A DNA stretch of 23,219 bases from a virus. Below are positions 8,533-16,319 of the stretch, in pieces. The translations under genes were made by a program, and so were the position numbers. Under the pieces are notes generated by a model that searched no databases, was not told the origin of the DNA, and saw only the letters and a program-made list of their open reading frames with translations. The first letter of the stretch is position 1. The number at the start of each line of letters is the position of its first letter. The stretch is from positions 1 to 23,219 of IMG/VR virus record IMGVR_UViG_3300043331_000131; one strand, 5' to 3'.

Positions 8533-9219
8533 CTAGGTTAAGTTGAACTTACCACCAATACGGCCGCCAGGCCCACGACGCTGTAAAACGCCAGCCCCAG
8601 TAACAACAAGTTTCGTGCCCTCAGCGGCCCACAAGTCAAAGACGTTGAAGATGACTTCCTCAGCCTCGGCGCTCACACCGATGTAAGGACGCGCTGGAAT
8701 GTTCTTACCACGACCCGCGCCCCTACCACCGACACGCCTAGCAACTGTTTCATCTTGTACGGCTGCGATTCCTGCTATTTGTTCGGCACGCGCGGCAGAA
8801 CGTGTACCAGACTGATGGTAGTCCCAATAGTAGGGCAGCCCCGTAGCGTTGTAAAACAAGTTACCACTGTGGGCATCTACCGTAAAACGACTAAAGCTAG
8901 TGGCCGCCTTGTGTAAACCACCCCACAAGCGCAGCTTGCGTGTGTCTCCACCAATAGAGGTCTTGTACTCAAGGTACTCGTCATTGAGTTCTTGCCAAGC
9001 ATCACCGTTAGGTGCAGTTTCGGTAGTAAAGCGTTCCTCAATGTCGTTCTGTATGATGCGGGCACTAGCACGTAGTGGTGGGCCTAGGTCCTCTAAGTAG
9101 TCTGCGACCTGCACTAGTGCTCTAGCGACTTCATCGGGGTCAGGCTTCCATGTTAAAACCGTTCTAACAGAACCGCCTTTGTCTGCAAACGCTCCTATGA
9201 CGTGTGCTGGTACTGGCAT
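8533..9219 (-). CDS. Phage virion morphogenesis / gpG-like head-tail protein
   Basis: The ATG at 9219 shares its A with the TGA of the upstream mini-gene (TGATG); an in-frame TTG at 9252 is possible but lies inside that gene. The 228 residues contain a helix with LRASARIIQNDIEERF, then 'TAPNGDAWQELNDEYLEYK', 'LRLWGGLHKAATSF', 'YYWDYHQSGTRSA' and the closing 'IPARPYIGVSAEAEEVIFNV'. This set (helix with ERF, G.AW..L...Y, L..G.L, HQ.G, IPARP..G.S) is the signature of the Mu gpG / virion morphogenesis family acting at the head-tail junction. The region around 155-170 carries Arg/Gly-rich sequence (RRVGGRGAGRGKN). In many phages this protein helps join or finish the neck. Confidence 0.82.
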   Translation of the reverse strand: MPVPAHVIGAFADKGGSVRTVLTWKPDPDEVARALVQVADYLEDLGPPLRASARIIQNDIEERFTTETAPNGDAWQELNDEYLEYKTSIGGDTRKLRLWGGLHKAATSFSRFTVDAHSGNLFYNATGLPYYWDYHQSGTRSAARAEQIAGIAAVQDETVARRVGGRGAGRGKNIPARPYIGVSAEAEEVIFNVFDLWAAEGTKLVVTGAGVLQRRGPGGRIGGKFNLT

Positions 9220-9332
9220 CAGCAGCGACACTTCCAGATCGCTTTTAGGCAACCCTTACACCTAATGGTGTAACCGTCCTGATCGTAGTTACCAATATAG
9301 GTAACCCATTTACCGCATTTGCAGCGTGGCAT
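9219..9332 (-). CDS. Cys-rich (zinc-ribbon-like) mini-protein, 37 aa
   Basis: A 38-codon frame in a region that would otherwise be empty (9253-9361). Cysteines are at residues 4, 6, 25, 28, 35 and 37, giving CxC, CxxC and CxC; with Gly7, Trp9 and Trp33 this looks like a small zinc ribbon. The ATG at 9332 lies 29 bases after the upstream connector stop, and the TGA at 9219 shares a base with the next gene's ATG. There is no clear Shine-Dalgarno upstream, which lowers confidence. The six ordered cysteines in one short frame, and the tight junction with the next gene, argue against chance. Possible roles (structural knuckle, assembly factor, nucleic-acid contact) are only guesses. Confidence 0.65.
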   Translation of the reverse strand: MPRCKCGKWVTYIGNYDQDGYTIRCKGCLKAIWKCRC

Positions 9333-9361
9333 GACAACTAGGGCAGGATGAGTAGACACCG

Positions 9362-9814
9362 TTATGCGAACTGTTGATCCATAGTGAACACGGGCGGGTC
9401 TGAGGAATCGTTAGGAAAGAAGTCATCTTCGCTGAGACTAGCCCCTAAAACAGCTATTTCGTTGCCAGATTCGTCTAACAGAACTAACTCGCCAGACCTG
9501 ATTCTGTTAATCATATCCATGCCCTCATTGTAAAGGGCTTGAGCGTACTCACTGATATCAGAGTCCTCAGCATATCTAATTGCGTAATACTTGGCAGCGA
9601 TAATGCGCCCGGCAATACCCCTGATAAGTTCAGGGGTATTATCTGGCTCATCCCACGTCGCCAACGTAGCAGTAGGAACAAAACCAGCAAGCATGGCACG
9701 AACAAACCTAGCTGCGTCGATCTGTAACTTATCTGTGTTGTCATCATTACCCTCGAGTTTATCCTCGGGCAGATGAGTATTGATATCATCGAGGTCAGCG
9801 AGGATTTGCGTCAT
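9362..9814 (-). CDS. Head-tail connector protein (DUF1320/gp36-like)
   Basis: A mostly helical protein of 150 residues. It begins with 'MTQILADLDDINTHLPEDKL', followed by a helix 'NTDKLQIDAARFVRAMLAG', then 'ELIRGIAGRIIAAKYYAIRY' and 'AQALYNEGMDMINRIRSGEL'. This resembles adaptor proteins of the DUF1320/gp36 (Mu) and HK97 gp6 type: helices with RFVRA and a long 'IA.RIIAA.YY' helix, then a beta-rich tail. It would ring the portal beneath the head. Start ATG at 9814 overlaps the TGA of the upstream gene (ATGA, 4 bases), implying coupling. The C-terminus (SEDDFFPNDSSDPPVFTMDQ) is acidic. The fold is inferred from pattern and place. Confidence 0.78.
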   Translation of the reverse strand: MTQILADLDDINTHLPEDKLEGNDDNTDKLQIDAARFVRAMLAGFVPTATLATWDEPDNTPELIRGIAGRIIAAKYYAIRYAEDSDISEYAQALYNEGMDMINRIRSGELVLLDESGNEIAVLGASLSEDDFFPNDSSDPPVFTMDQQFA

Positions 9815-10158
9815 GACTCATCTTCCTCATCACCTGTAACACCTGCTTCTAATTCAGGTGGCAGAGTTGCCCTCATAGCAAAGCCTGTAGAGTAATCCAT
9901 CATTTCCTCTGCTTCCTTAGCTTTCCGCCTAAAGTACTCTACAGGACTCATCAGGCTAGAACCCTTGCGTGGGATAGGAGGATACTCGACAGGTCTAACA
10001 GTCTTAGTCCTGACAAGTTCCTCCCATCCCGCATCGTCCACACCGAGTAATTCTGGCGTAGCAACCTCACCCGCTTGAAGGGTTCTAGGAGCACCGTTAA
10101 CCCTGTAGCGGATATCGGTCCACGCATACATGGTTTCTTTCTTAGTAGCAGTAGCCAT
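9811..10158 (-). CDS. Small post-capsid protein, unknown (head-tail region)
   Basis: I do not recognise this 115-residue protein. It starts with a strong ribosome binding site (AAGGAGAGG, 10163-10171). The N-terminus (YAWTDIRYRVNGAPRTLQAG) looks like a short beta hairpin, followed by a helix (DAGWEELVRTKTVR), a Pro-rich turn (PVEYPPIPRKGSS), a helical segment (VEYFRRKAKEAEEMMDY) and an acidic tail (EAGVTGDEEDES). It lies directly after the major capsid gene and overlaps the connector start by 4 bases, so it is co-expressed with head-completion genes. The 'DIRY.VNGA..TLQAGE' start resembles small phage proteins preceding connectors, but no function is assigned. Confidence 0.6.
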   Translation of the reverse strand: MATATKKETMYAWTDIRYRVNGAPRTLQAGEVATPELLGVDDAGWEELVRTKTVRPVEYPPIPRKGSSLMSPVEYFRRKAKEAEEMMDYSTGFAMRATLPPELEAGVTGDEEDES

Positions 10159-10173
10159 AGTTCCTCTCCTTGT

Positions 10174-10197
10174 GCTACCTGTAGCAACTAGCTAGTA
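10174..10197 (-). repeat. Short inverted repeats in capsid-connector gap
   Basis: In the 41-base gap after the capsid gene stop there is an imperfect inverted repeat (10174-10185, GCTAC and GTAGC arms two bases apart) and a perfect 10-base palindrome ACTAGCTAGT (10188-10197). Both are short and AT-balanced. They could fold weakly in the mRNA or be chance; no T-run follows, so this is not a good intrinsic terminator. Confidence 0.35.
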
Positions 10198-10199
10198 GT

Positions 10200-11237
10200 T
10201 TACGTCTCGAGGTCAGGATCGTTGATCGCGTTGCGGATCAGGTAACCAGCAACGTTTGAGACGATCTTGATATCGTACTTCTGTGAGGTACGAACCAAGT
10301 CGCTCTTACGGGGTTCCTCGCGCCAACGGTCGGTAGGTCGGATCGTTCCGTCCGGGTACAACTGTGAGAATGTCTTACCGAACGTCTTAGTGCGCTGACC
10401 AGGCTGAGGATCAACAATGCCGATCCAAACATCGTAACCCCAAAAACTCACAATGTCCTCGGCAGCGTCGATATTGTTCGCCTGGTTATACTGAGAGTCA
10501 ACGACAAAGACCTCGCCATCAAAACCAGTCAACAGTCTAAAGGCATCAGGCTGTAACAGACTAAACGACTTGAACCTATCAACGATGCGTGGGTGTGTCT
10601 CTAACACGCCGGCTGCATCGAACGGAATCGCCATCCTATTCGGATACCTACCAGTGTCGCGGTAGATGATCCTAATAGCGTTCCTCACGTCCTTGACAGG
10701 ATCGCTGATAGTCTCGTAAGGTGCCAACGGGCTTGCAACCAGAGATGAATCGTTCCACTGGTCATCACCCGTTAAAGTCAACACATGGTCAACAGGGTAG
10801 TTAGCCGGATTCCGTACAGCAGAGGCAACCTTCTGTTCCCACTCAAGCATGATGCTCTGCGTAAGTGCTTCTGTTGCGTCTCTGTGGGGATCAATCTGTA
10901 AATCACCACCAAAGACAGGATCGGCCAAACCGCCCTGAGAACGCAACTCCTGATCTTCTTCGTCAGCAACGGCAGCCTGCAACGAATGTTCTTGAGTGAA
11001 GAACGTGTCCTCAGACCACTTCGCTCCACGGATCTCGTTAGCAACCGTGCCAGGCTCACGCCTAGAAGGGTAGATAAGCCAGCTAGACCTATCAAAGACG
11101 CGGTAACGACCGCTCTGTGTGCGAGTAGGAGTTACAGGGAAGAAGCGGTCTGCGTAGAGCCGCTGATCCTGATAACCAACGCTGAATCCGGTAAGAATCG
11201 GATCAACGTATAGCTCGCCTGGATCGTAGAAAGCCAT
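10200..11237 (-). CDS. Major capsid protein
   Basis: A protein of 345 residues following a scaffold-bearing protease and a decoration gene, the usual order for a head module. It opens with 'DPGELYVDPILTGFSVGY', then the P.T.T motif 'YADRFFPVTPTRTQSGRYRV' and 'REPGTVANEIRGAKWSEDTF'. The mid-part has a long helix (DATEALTQSIMLEWEQKVAS). The C-terminal part (DAEDIVSFWGYDVWIGIVDP; RTKTFGKTFSQLYPDGTIRP) is typical of phage capsid subunits. A strong Shine-Dalgarno (AAGGGGGTGA) 7 bases before the ATG suggests high output. I see no delta domain at the N-terminus, consistent with a separate scaffold. The family resembles E-like capsid proteins with an HK97 fold, judged by eye. Confidence 0.88.
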   Translation of the reverse strand: MAFYDPGELYVDPILTGFSVGYQDQRLYADRFFPVTPTRTQSGRYRVFDRSSWLIYPSRREPGTVANEIRGAKWSEDTFFTQEHSLQAAVADEEDQELRSQGGLADPVFGGDLQIDPHRDATEALTQSIMLEWEQKVASAVRNPANYPVDHVLTLTGDDQWNDSSLVASPLAPYETISDPVKDVRNAIRIIYRDTGRYPNRMAIPFDAAGVLETHPRIVDRFKSFSLLQPDAFRLLTGFDGEVFVVDSQYNQANNIDAAEDIVSFWGYDVWIGIVDPQPGQRTKTFGKTFSQLYPDGTIRPTDRWREEPRKSDLVRTSQKYDIKIVSNVAGYLIRNAINDPDLET

Positions 11238-11254
11238 TAATCATTCACCCCCTT

Positions 11255-11641
11255 CTATGCGTGGATATACTTGGACTGGAACAATTCGACGGCAACACGG
11301 TCACCAGCTTCACCGTCCTGACGTGACCTACCCCATACAGCATCGCCAGCGCCGGCCGGCTCACAAAGCCCATCAGCGTCAGTAGTGACCAGCGCATCCT
11401 TAGTAACGGCAGTACCTACAGTCCACTCACTGATACCAGCAAGTGCAACTGAGGCACCCTTCCCTAAAGCGATTTCGTCAGTAGTAACGCCGAACTGAGC
11501 GATGCCTAAACCGTCCTCACCCTGTACAGTACACTGAGTAACGGCTTCGTCCGCAGTACCGCCCTTCACCGCACTAAACTTGGTGATTGCGCCCTCGGCG
11601 TCATAACCCTTGTCGAGAATGTAGTTGCGATAGCTAGGCAT
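11255..11641 (-). CDS. Head decoration protein (DUF2190-like)
   Basis: A protein of 128 residues between the protease/scaffold and the major capsid gene. It is rich in Gly, Ala, Thr and Val with short beta segments (QCTVQGEDGLGIAQFGVT; ASVALAGISEWTVGTAVTK; DGLCEPAGAGDAVWGRSRQ; VAVELFQSKYIHA). The pattern 'ALAG.SEWTVG.AVTKDALVTTDADG..EPA.AGD.VWGRS.QDG.AGD.VAVEL' closely resembles small capsid decoration proteins of the DUF2190 type (head-stabilising pegs). A near-ideal ribosome binding site (AAGGAGGTG at 11651-11659, 9 bases before the ATG) suggests strong expression, as expected for a stoichiometric capsid part. Two Cys are present. Confidence 0.82.
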   Translation of the reverse strand: MPSYRNYILDKGYDAEGAITKFSAVKGGTADEAVTQCTVQGEDGLGIAQFGVTTDEIALGKGASVALAGISEWTVGTAVTKDALVTTDADGLCEPAGAGDAVWGRSRQDGEAGDRVAVELFQSKYIHA

Positions 11642-11664
11642 TTAGGTTAACACCTCCTTCGCAA

Positions 11665-12309
11665 TTAAGAGCGGTTGTTGGAGTTCTTAGTCATTTCTTC
11701 CTGATAAGCCTGCGCGAGCTTCGGGTGCTGTTTGGTTGCTGTAGCTACAGCGTCACCCCAACTCATCTTTGCAGGTCCACCAGCTTCCTCCTGTACCTTA
11801 CGAACTGCCTCGCTAAACTGATACTTAGCGGTCTTAGAAGGACCACCAGTATCGTTAACCAAGCCGTCGTCGTCTCCACCGCGAGAAGAACCTTCCTCAC
11901 CGTACTCAACACGACCAGCATCGCTCATAACAAGTGCAAGTGTTTCTCCAAACAGTTCGAGTGCGTCGTCGTCCCCTTGCGCGATAGCCTTGTAAGTATC
12001 AGCGACCTTTTCAGTAGCGATTGACGAAAGGCCCTTAGTCGTATTAGCCTTATCCTCACCGACACCCTTGGTGAACCACTTGTTAGCGTCAGCGAACTTC
12101 TCAGCTCTAACAGAGACACGCTCGCTACGAGCCTCTGCGAGTTCCTTCGCCTCTGTTGGGAATTGCTCCGCAAACGTCTTTTCACGCAGATCAGCTGCAC
12201 GCTGCTTCTCAAGTTCACCAAACAGCGCCATCAAGGCAGCATTGATAGCCTCATCCGACGCATCCTCGGAGAGTCCTAAAGCTGCTAGAGCTTCCTTAGT
12301 CAACTTCAT
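11665..12309 (-). CDS. Nested scaffold protein (internal start in protease gene)
   Basis: The scaffold part of the protease gene has its own start: an ATG at 12309 preceded by GGGGAGGAGGA (12317-12327) with a 7-base spacer, one of the strongest ribosome binding sites in the window. It would make a 214-residue product identical to the C-terminal part of the fusion. The sequence is Ala/Glu/Lys-rich and largely helical (LTKEALAALGLSEDASDEAI; ALFGELEKQRAADLREKTFA; AKELAEARSERVSVRAEKFA), ending in a mixed basic tail, as for capsid scaffolds. This matches lambda C/Nu3, where scaffold is an internal in-frame product of the protease gene. Identity as a separate product is inferred from the start signal. 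Confidence 0.75.
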   Translation of the reverse strand: MKLTKEALAALGLSEDASDEAINAALMALFGELEKQRAADLREKTFAEQFPTEAKELAEARSERVSVRAEKFADANKWFTKGVGEDKANTTKGLSSIATEKVADTYKAIAQGDDDALELFGETLALVMSDAGRVEYGEEGSSRGGDDDGLVNDTGGPSKTAKYQFSEAVRKVQEEAGGPAKMSWGDAVATATKQHPKLAQAYQEEMTKNSNNRS

Positions 12310-13470
12310 TTCGTTATCCTCCTCCCCATGCTCAGATGAGGTTCTATTGGTCGTCACAAACGTTGTTGTCGTAAGCGGCACAAACCAAGCACTACTTTGT
12401 GGCTGGTTTTCATCGACAATAGGCGGCGTATCACGCCTAATACCCCTGTTGTCTTTGTCCCCGCTACGGTCGTCCTCTTGATCAGACCCCACAGGGATAG
12501 GTGGGCTTCCGGTGCCAGGTTCGCTATGTTCCCATTCAGCAACCTCAAGCCGGTTACCAATTAAAGTTGCCGCAACAGGCTCACGACCGCCGACAACGAC
12601 CTGCACGCGACGGGGTTGAGAAGCTGTTAACTGACCGATCAGCGAGTCGAATGTCATAATGCCGTCGATCATTCCAACGTCGAGAGCCTTCTTAGGCGTT
12701 AACATGCGACCACCACCGAAGTCTTGTTCGACTTCTTCGGCAGGCTTATTGCGCCCATTGGCCACGGCAGCCTTAAAGTCGTTGTAAAGCTCGTCTACAA
12801 CTTCTTGTCTGTATTGTCTACCCGCTTCTGTAAGGGGTTCGTGTGGGTTTCCTTCTGTCTTGAAGGGACCCGCACTAACGTAAGTAAACCTGTTACCCTC
12901 TTGTGAATCTCTACCGGACTGATCTTGATGGACCGTATATACACCTAAACTCCCAATCGCGCCACTAGGCGTTGAATAAACCCTTGTAGCCTGAGAGGCG
13001 AGCCACAAGCCAGCAGAGCCACTCATCGTGTTAGCTATCGCATAAATAGGCTTGACCCCGCGAGCGGCAAAAATTTCTTCACCTGTTTCCTGTACTAAGT
13101 CACTTGTGCCGCCAGGCGTATCCATATCAAGCACAATTGAGTGAACAGAGTCATCATTGACTAGAGTACGGAAGTCACGCCGAAAACCCTCAAGGCTTGT
13201 AGCGCCACTCAGGCGAGTCATTAGGTTTGCCTTACCAAAGATCGGCCCCGCGATGGGCAGAACACCAACCCCACTTACGATGTTTAGCTCATCATCTCGA
13301 TCACCTGAGCGAACATGAACAGCCTCTAAACGAGCATCAATCGTTTCATCGTCGAGGCGGCCTGTCTTAATACGCTCGTCAACGATGCGTAGCACGACTT
13401 CAAGACTCTCAGGCACCATAAGCCAAGGGGTTTGAACGATCTTAGTGACGATACGCGCGTAATCCTTCAT
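11665..13470 (-). CDS. Capsid maturation protease (S49/SppA-like) fused to scaffold
   Basis: A protein of 601 residues from the ATG at 13470. An AGGAGT with a 3-base spacer (GAT) precedes this ATG at the portal stop; an upstream in-frame ATG at 13500 lies inside the portal gene. Residues about 100-250 are an S49 peptidase: 'SIVLDMDTPGG', 'AIANTMSGSAGLWLAS' with candidate nucleophile Ser152, then 'SPSGAIGSLGVYT' type strand, and 'VSAGPFKTEGNPHEPL' with candidate general base Lys204. This Ser/Lys dyad layout is the lambda gpC type. A Pro/acidic linker follows (about 300-385), then the helical scaffold. The protease trims scaffold and capsid during head maturation. One nested scaffold start is visible (see the 12309 entry). 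Confidence 0.88.
   Translation of the reverse strand: MKDYARIVTKIVQTPWLMVPESLEVVLRIVDERIKTGRLDDETIDARLEAVHVRSGDRDDELNIVSGVGVLPIAGPIFGKANLMTRLSGATSLEGFRRDFRTLVNDDSVHSIVLDMDTPGGTSDLVQETGEEIFAARGVKPIYAIANTMSGSAGLWLASQATRVYSTPSGAIGSLGVYTVHQDQSGRDSQEGNRFTYVSAGPFKTEGNPHEPLTEAGRQYRQEVVDELYNDFKAAVANGRNKPAEEVEQDFGGGRMLTPKKALDVGMIDGIMTFDSLIGQLTASQPRRVQVVVGGREPVAATLIGNRLEVAEWEHSEPGTGSPPIPVGSDQEDDRSGDKDNRGIRRDTPPIVDENQPQSSAWFVPLTTTTFVTTNRTSSEHGEEDNEMKLTKEALAALGLSEDASDEAINAALMALFGELEKQRAADLREKTFAEQFPTEAKELAEARSERVSVRAEKFADANKWFTKGVGEDKANTTKGLSSIATEKVADTYKAIAQGDDDALELFGETLALVMSDAGRVEYGEEGSSRGGDDDGLVNDTGGPSKTAKYQFSEAVRKVQEEAGGPAKMSWGDAVATATKQHPKLAQAYQEEMTKNSNNRS
12317..12327 (-). promoter_or_regulatory. Internal ribosome binding site for nested scaffold
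   Basis: GGGGAGGAGGA followed by TAACGAA and ATG. It lies wholly within the coding sequence for the linker (SSEHGEEDNE), where purine-rich acidic codons (GAG GAG GAT) create the site. It suggests separate scaffold synthesis from the fused gene. Confidence 0.7.
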
Positions 13471-13477
13471 ATCACTC

Positions 13478-14908
13478 CTAAGCACCGCTTGGGGTGCCAT
13501 CGTTTACATTCCCCTGTCCCATACCTTTATCAGTACGAGGCTGGTTTTTGTTCTGACCGCCTGCTCTACCAACTGAACCAGGCTGTAGCTCAGGACGTGG
13601 TTCAAGCTTCTTCGGGAACTGAACTATCTCACGTGCGTAAGCCTCAGTCTCGTCGTCCATCGTGATAACTTCCTCAGCCACTAGACGTGTGACAGCCGTG
13701 GCCCACATCTGCAAGTCTTTAACCTCGCCTATGTTGCGTACCTTCATCGACGGGAACTCATCCGTGTCGAAGTTGTAGGCAACGATACGAGGGATCAAGA
13801 ACTTGTTGAACACTTCACAGATATACTGGCCCATGTACCTAGTGGTCTTGAGGAAAATGTCTGCGGCTGTTGCACTTGAGGCACGATCAGTCAAGTTGGG
13901 CTGCAAGAACTGAATCAAGATGTTCTTCATGATTTCAGTGTCATGATGACTCGCGCTCTCTAACGCATTAACTAGCTGGCCCTTCAACTCTGCGAATCCA
14001 ACAGTGAAGTTAGGTGGGCGAACGATATACGAGTATTCGTTTGTACGCAGGTTACGACCAAGCTGGTGGGCAACAACCCTGTCTTGTTCGGAGAAGCCAA
14101 TAGGCAACTCAATGTCAGGCACGCCGATACCGTGGCGTTCTTTTTGGATGGCGTCAATCTTGTAGAGGTTGTGCTTGTAGAACCAATGCTCGTAAGCACT
14201 CCTAAGCACAGACTGGCCTTCTAAGTCAGAACCCTCACCCTCGAATACGAAGATCAATAGGTTCTCAATAGGAATGTTGACCTGTTCAACCTTGCCATCA
14301 GCGCGAATAGCGTTATGGTCAACTGACTCAGGCCCACCATTGTCGTCGTAATTGATTTTCACAATGGTATTGGCAGGACGATAAGCAAGTTTCTTAAGCA
14401 TCGTGTAGGCTTTACGATTAGGCGTGCCAGAACTACCCTGCGTACCAGTGGACTTACGAATAGTTGGCGCCCATTCTCGTACTTCCCAAATGTCGTTAAG
14501 GACTGAATTGCCGTACTCATACATACGACACACGTCTTGAATGGTTAACAGCCAAGGCGAGCTGGGACAATGAAAGATGTTTCTGCCAACGAACTCGGCT
14601 ATCACACGAGACTGCTCTGTATCGTTGAAGGCGTCAATGTAATAGTCGCCTCCGAATACAGGAGCCTTGCCAGCTCTCAGACTAACACGAACTGAAACAT
14701 CACCCTTAGCCATCCTTGAGTACGTGCGAAGGGCTAACTGCTTGCTAGCCAGTTCAGGTACTACGTCCTGAATCGAGCTACCACGTTGAGAACCTATCTC
14801 ATCATAGATACCTCTAGGCGGCTGTATAGCGGGCTTTGAGGCATAGGACGTGCCAGTGACCCGCTTAGCGGGCGTGGCATCCTTACGTCGTAGAGGTCTA
14901 ACGGCCAT
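13478..14908 (-). CDS. Portal protein (DUF935/Mu gp29-like)
   Basis: A protein of 476 residues between large terminase and protease. An Arg-rich start (MAVRPLRRKDATPAKRVTG) is followed by a helical/beta body. Motifs include 'MYEYGNSVLNDIWEVREWAP', 'MLKKLAYRPANTIVKINYD', 'QVNIPIENLLIFVFEGEGSD', 'GQSVLRSAYEHWFYKHNLYK' and 'RHGIGVPDIELPIGFSEQD'. The 'KLAYRP..TI', 'IP...L.IF..EGEG.D..GQS.LR.AY..W..K' and 'ER.G.G.P' set is the DUF935-type portal signature. The protein forms the dodecameric ring at the unique head vertex for DNA entry and exit. The C-terminus is Gln/Gly/Asn-rich (RAGGQNKNQPRTDKGMGQGN). Its ATG lies just after the terminase stop with no strong Shine-Dalgarno, suggesting coupling. 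Confidence 0.9.
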   Translation of the reverse strand: MAVRPLRRKDATPAKRVTGTSYASKPAIQPPRGIYDEIGSQRGSSIQDVVPELASKQLALRTYSRMAKGDVSVRVSLRAGKAPVFGGDYYIDAFNDTEQSRVIAEFVGRNIFHCPSSPWLLTIQDVCRMYEYGNSVLNDIWEVREWAPTIRKSTGTQGSSGTPNRKAYTMLKKLAYRPANTIVKINYDDNGGPESVDHNAIRADGKVEQVNIPIENLLIFVFEGEGSDLEGQSVLRSAYEHWFYKHNLYKIDAIQKERHGIGVPDIELPIGFSEQDRVVAHQLGRNLRTNEYSYIVRPPNFTVGFAELKGQLVNALESASHHDTEIMKNILIQFLQPNLTDRASSATAADIFLKTTRYMGQYICEVFNKFLIPRIVAYNFDTDEFPSMKVRNIGEVKDLQMWATAVTRLVAEEVITMDDETEAYAREIVQFPKKLEPRPELQPGSVGRAGGQNKNQPRTDKGMGQGNVNDGTPSGA

Positions 14909-14915
14909 GTTTCAG

Positions 14916-16319
14916 CTAGTAACCGAGGTTGTCGTAGTTCCTTAGGTTGTCGAGAATTGTAGAGCTGCCAGCGACGAAGATGCCAGAGTCGTCTTGCGAC
15001 CCGTAGCCACCTGTGCCACCATACACGTCCATTAGACTAAACCTGTTACCCAATACGGCCCACTCATTAAAGAAGTAACGCAAGGCGTCAGGGCCGTGAT
15101 CGTCATAATCACGTTGGCCCTCACGTTCGTTCTGACCTTCTCTTACCTTTGGAGTCTGTAGTTCTTCAATCTGACGAATAAGCTCGGGACAGTACTTACT
15201 AACGAACAGCTTGGGCTTCTTTGTAGACTTGTCAACTTTCAACCACTGGGAAACAGCTTCGATACCTGTAACCCAGGGAACTGGGTTCGCCATTATAGGC
15301 ACACGAAGTATGAGTTGTAGAGTGGCAATTGAATCAGCGCCTCGTGGATCAGCCGCAATTGCATGAACCCTGTAGCTCTGTGGGTTCTCACGATTAAGCA
15401 GAATGTGCCCATGTTCCCAAGTCGTCTTGTGACGAACTTGATACTCACGCCACACATACACATTGTCATTTTCGTCTACTTGAATGTCGTAGCACGCGAA
15501 TGGCGCGGAGAACCCAAAGTCTATAGCGAGCCAATTAGTCCACGAAGGGTTATAGACGTAATCGCTCATTACATGGATCGTGTCATTCCAATCCTTGTAA
15601 ATTTTACCCTCTCGAGCCGTGAACTCTGCTGCGTACTCCTGTAACCAATAATGTTCACTAACCTGATGCCTAATACGTACAAGCTCAGGGTCATCATAAC
15701 CACCAGGGAACATCACTGTGTTGAACCACGTTGGGAACCGCCAGCTATCAAACTCTTTGAGAGACGGATCACGACCCATCAGATACATAGACTTATACCA
15801 GTTATTCCCACGAGGGGTACTAGGAAAGATAGCTGCGCCTCGTTTATCAGATAACGCCGGCTGAATGTACATCTGCCACGTACTCATTAAATGAAGTGCA
15901 GCCTCGCTCATGCAGGCGTAGTCTAAACCCTCACCAACAAGCCCGTCTTGCTTCTCTGCGGAGACAACCTCAACAACTGTATTCCAAGGCAAAACCACTC
16001 GCATGTCACCTTGCTTGACGTTGTAAGACGACTTGAGTTTGGGCACCTTTAGTTTACGTACAAAGTCATCATGAACAACGCGGAACTCTTTTTCACCAAG
16101 TCTATAAGTGGGACCAACTATCCAGATGTAACGGTCTGGACTCATAGCTCGAGCAGTAATCTCGTGACCCGCAGCAATAGACTTGCCGAACCTGCGTCCA
16201 CAACACGGTATCGTGTACCTAGCCTGACTACTATGAATCTGCTGTTGATACTTGTGCGGCGTGTAGTCAAGCATTTTAAACAGCTTGGACTTGTCGATAT
16301 CAACAAGTTGGTAACTCAT
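14916..16319 (-). CDS. Terminase large subunit
   Basis: The packaging motor with ATPase and nuclease, 467 residues from the ATG at 16319, which overlaps the upstream TGA (ATGA). An in-frame ATG at 16331 is a weaker alternative. Walker A is CCGRRFGKS (about residues 39-47). The Walker B region is LDYACMSEAA (about 132-141), where Ser-Glu replaces the usual Asp-Glu. The coupling motif STPRG follows at about 167. The nuclease domain shows AIDFGFSAP (Asp267), AADPRGADS (Asp324) and DYDDHGPDALRYFF (Asp407/Asp411), the expected acidic metal-binding set. Length is typical of the family. The protein cuts concatemers and threads DNA through the portal encoded next. Confidence 0.93.
   Translation of the reverse strand: MSYQLVDIDKSKLFKMLDYTPHKYQQQIHSSQARYTIPCCGRRFGKSIAAGHEITARAMSPDRYIWIVGPTYRLGEKEFRVVHDDFVRKLKVPKLKSSYNVKQGDMRVVLPWNTVVEVVSAEKQDGLVGEGLDYACMSEAALHLMSTWQMYIQPALSDKRGAAIFPSTPRGNNWYKSMYLMGRDPSLKEFDSWRFPTWFNTVMFPGGYDDPELVRIRHQVSEHYWLQEYAAEFTAREGKIYKDWNDTIHVMSDYVYNPSWTNWLAIDFGFSAPFACYDIQVDENDNVYVWREYQVRHKTTWEHGHILLNRENPQSYRVHAIAADPRGADSIATLQLILRVPIMANPVPWVTGIEAVSQWLKVDKSTKKPKLFVSKYCPELIRQIEELQTPKVREGQNEREGQRDYDDHGPDALRYFFNEWAVLGNRFSLMDVYGGTGGYGSQDDSGIFVAGSSTILDNLRNYDNLGY

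Noticed and set aside
8533-9252. TTG start at 9252 for the gpG-like gene
   Set aside because: It would lie inside the Cys-rich mini-gene; the ATG at 9219 shares a base with the upstream TGA and is the better start.
11665-13500. ATG start at 13500 for the capsid protease
   Set aside because: Possible, with a distant AGGGG upstream, but the ATG at 13470 follows an AGGAGT at the portal stop and matches where S49 capsid protease sequence usually begins (KDYARIV).
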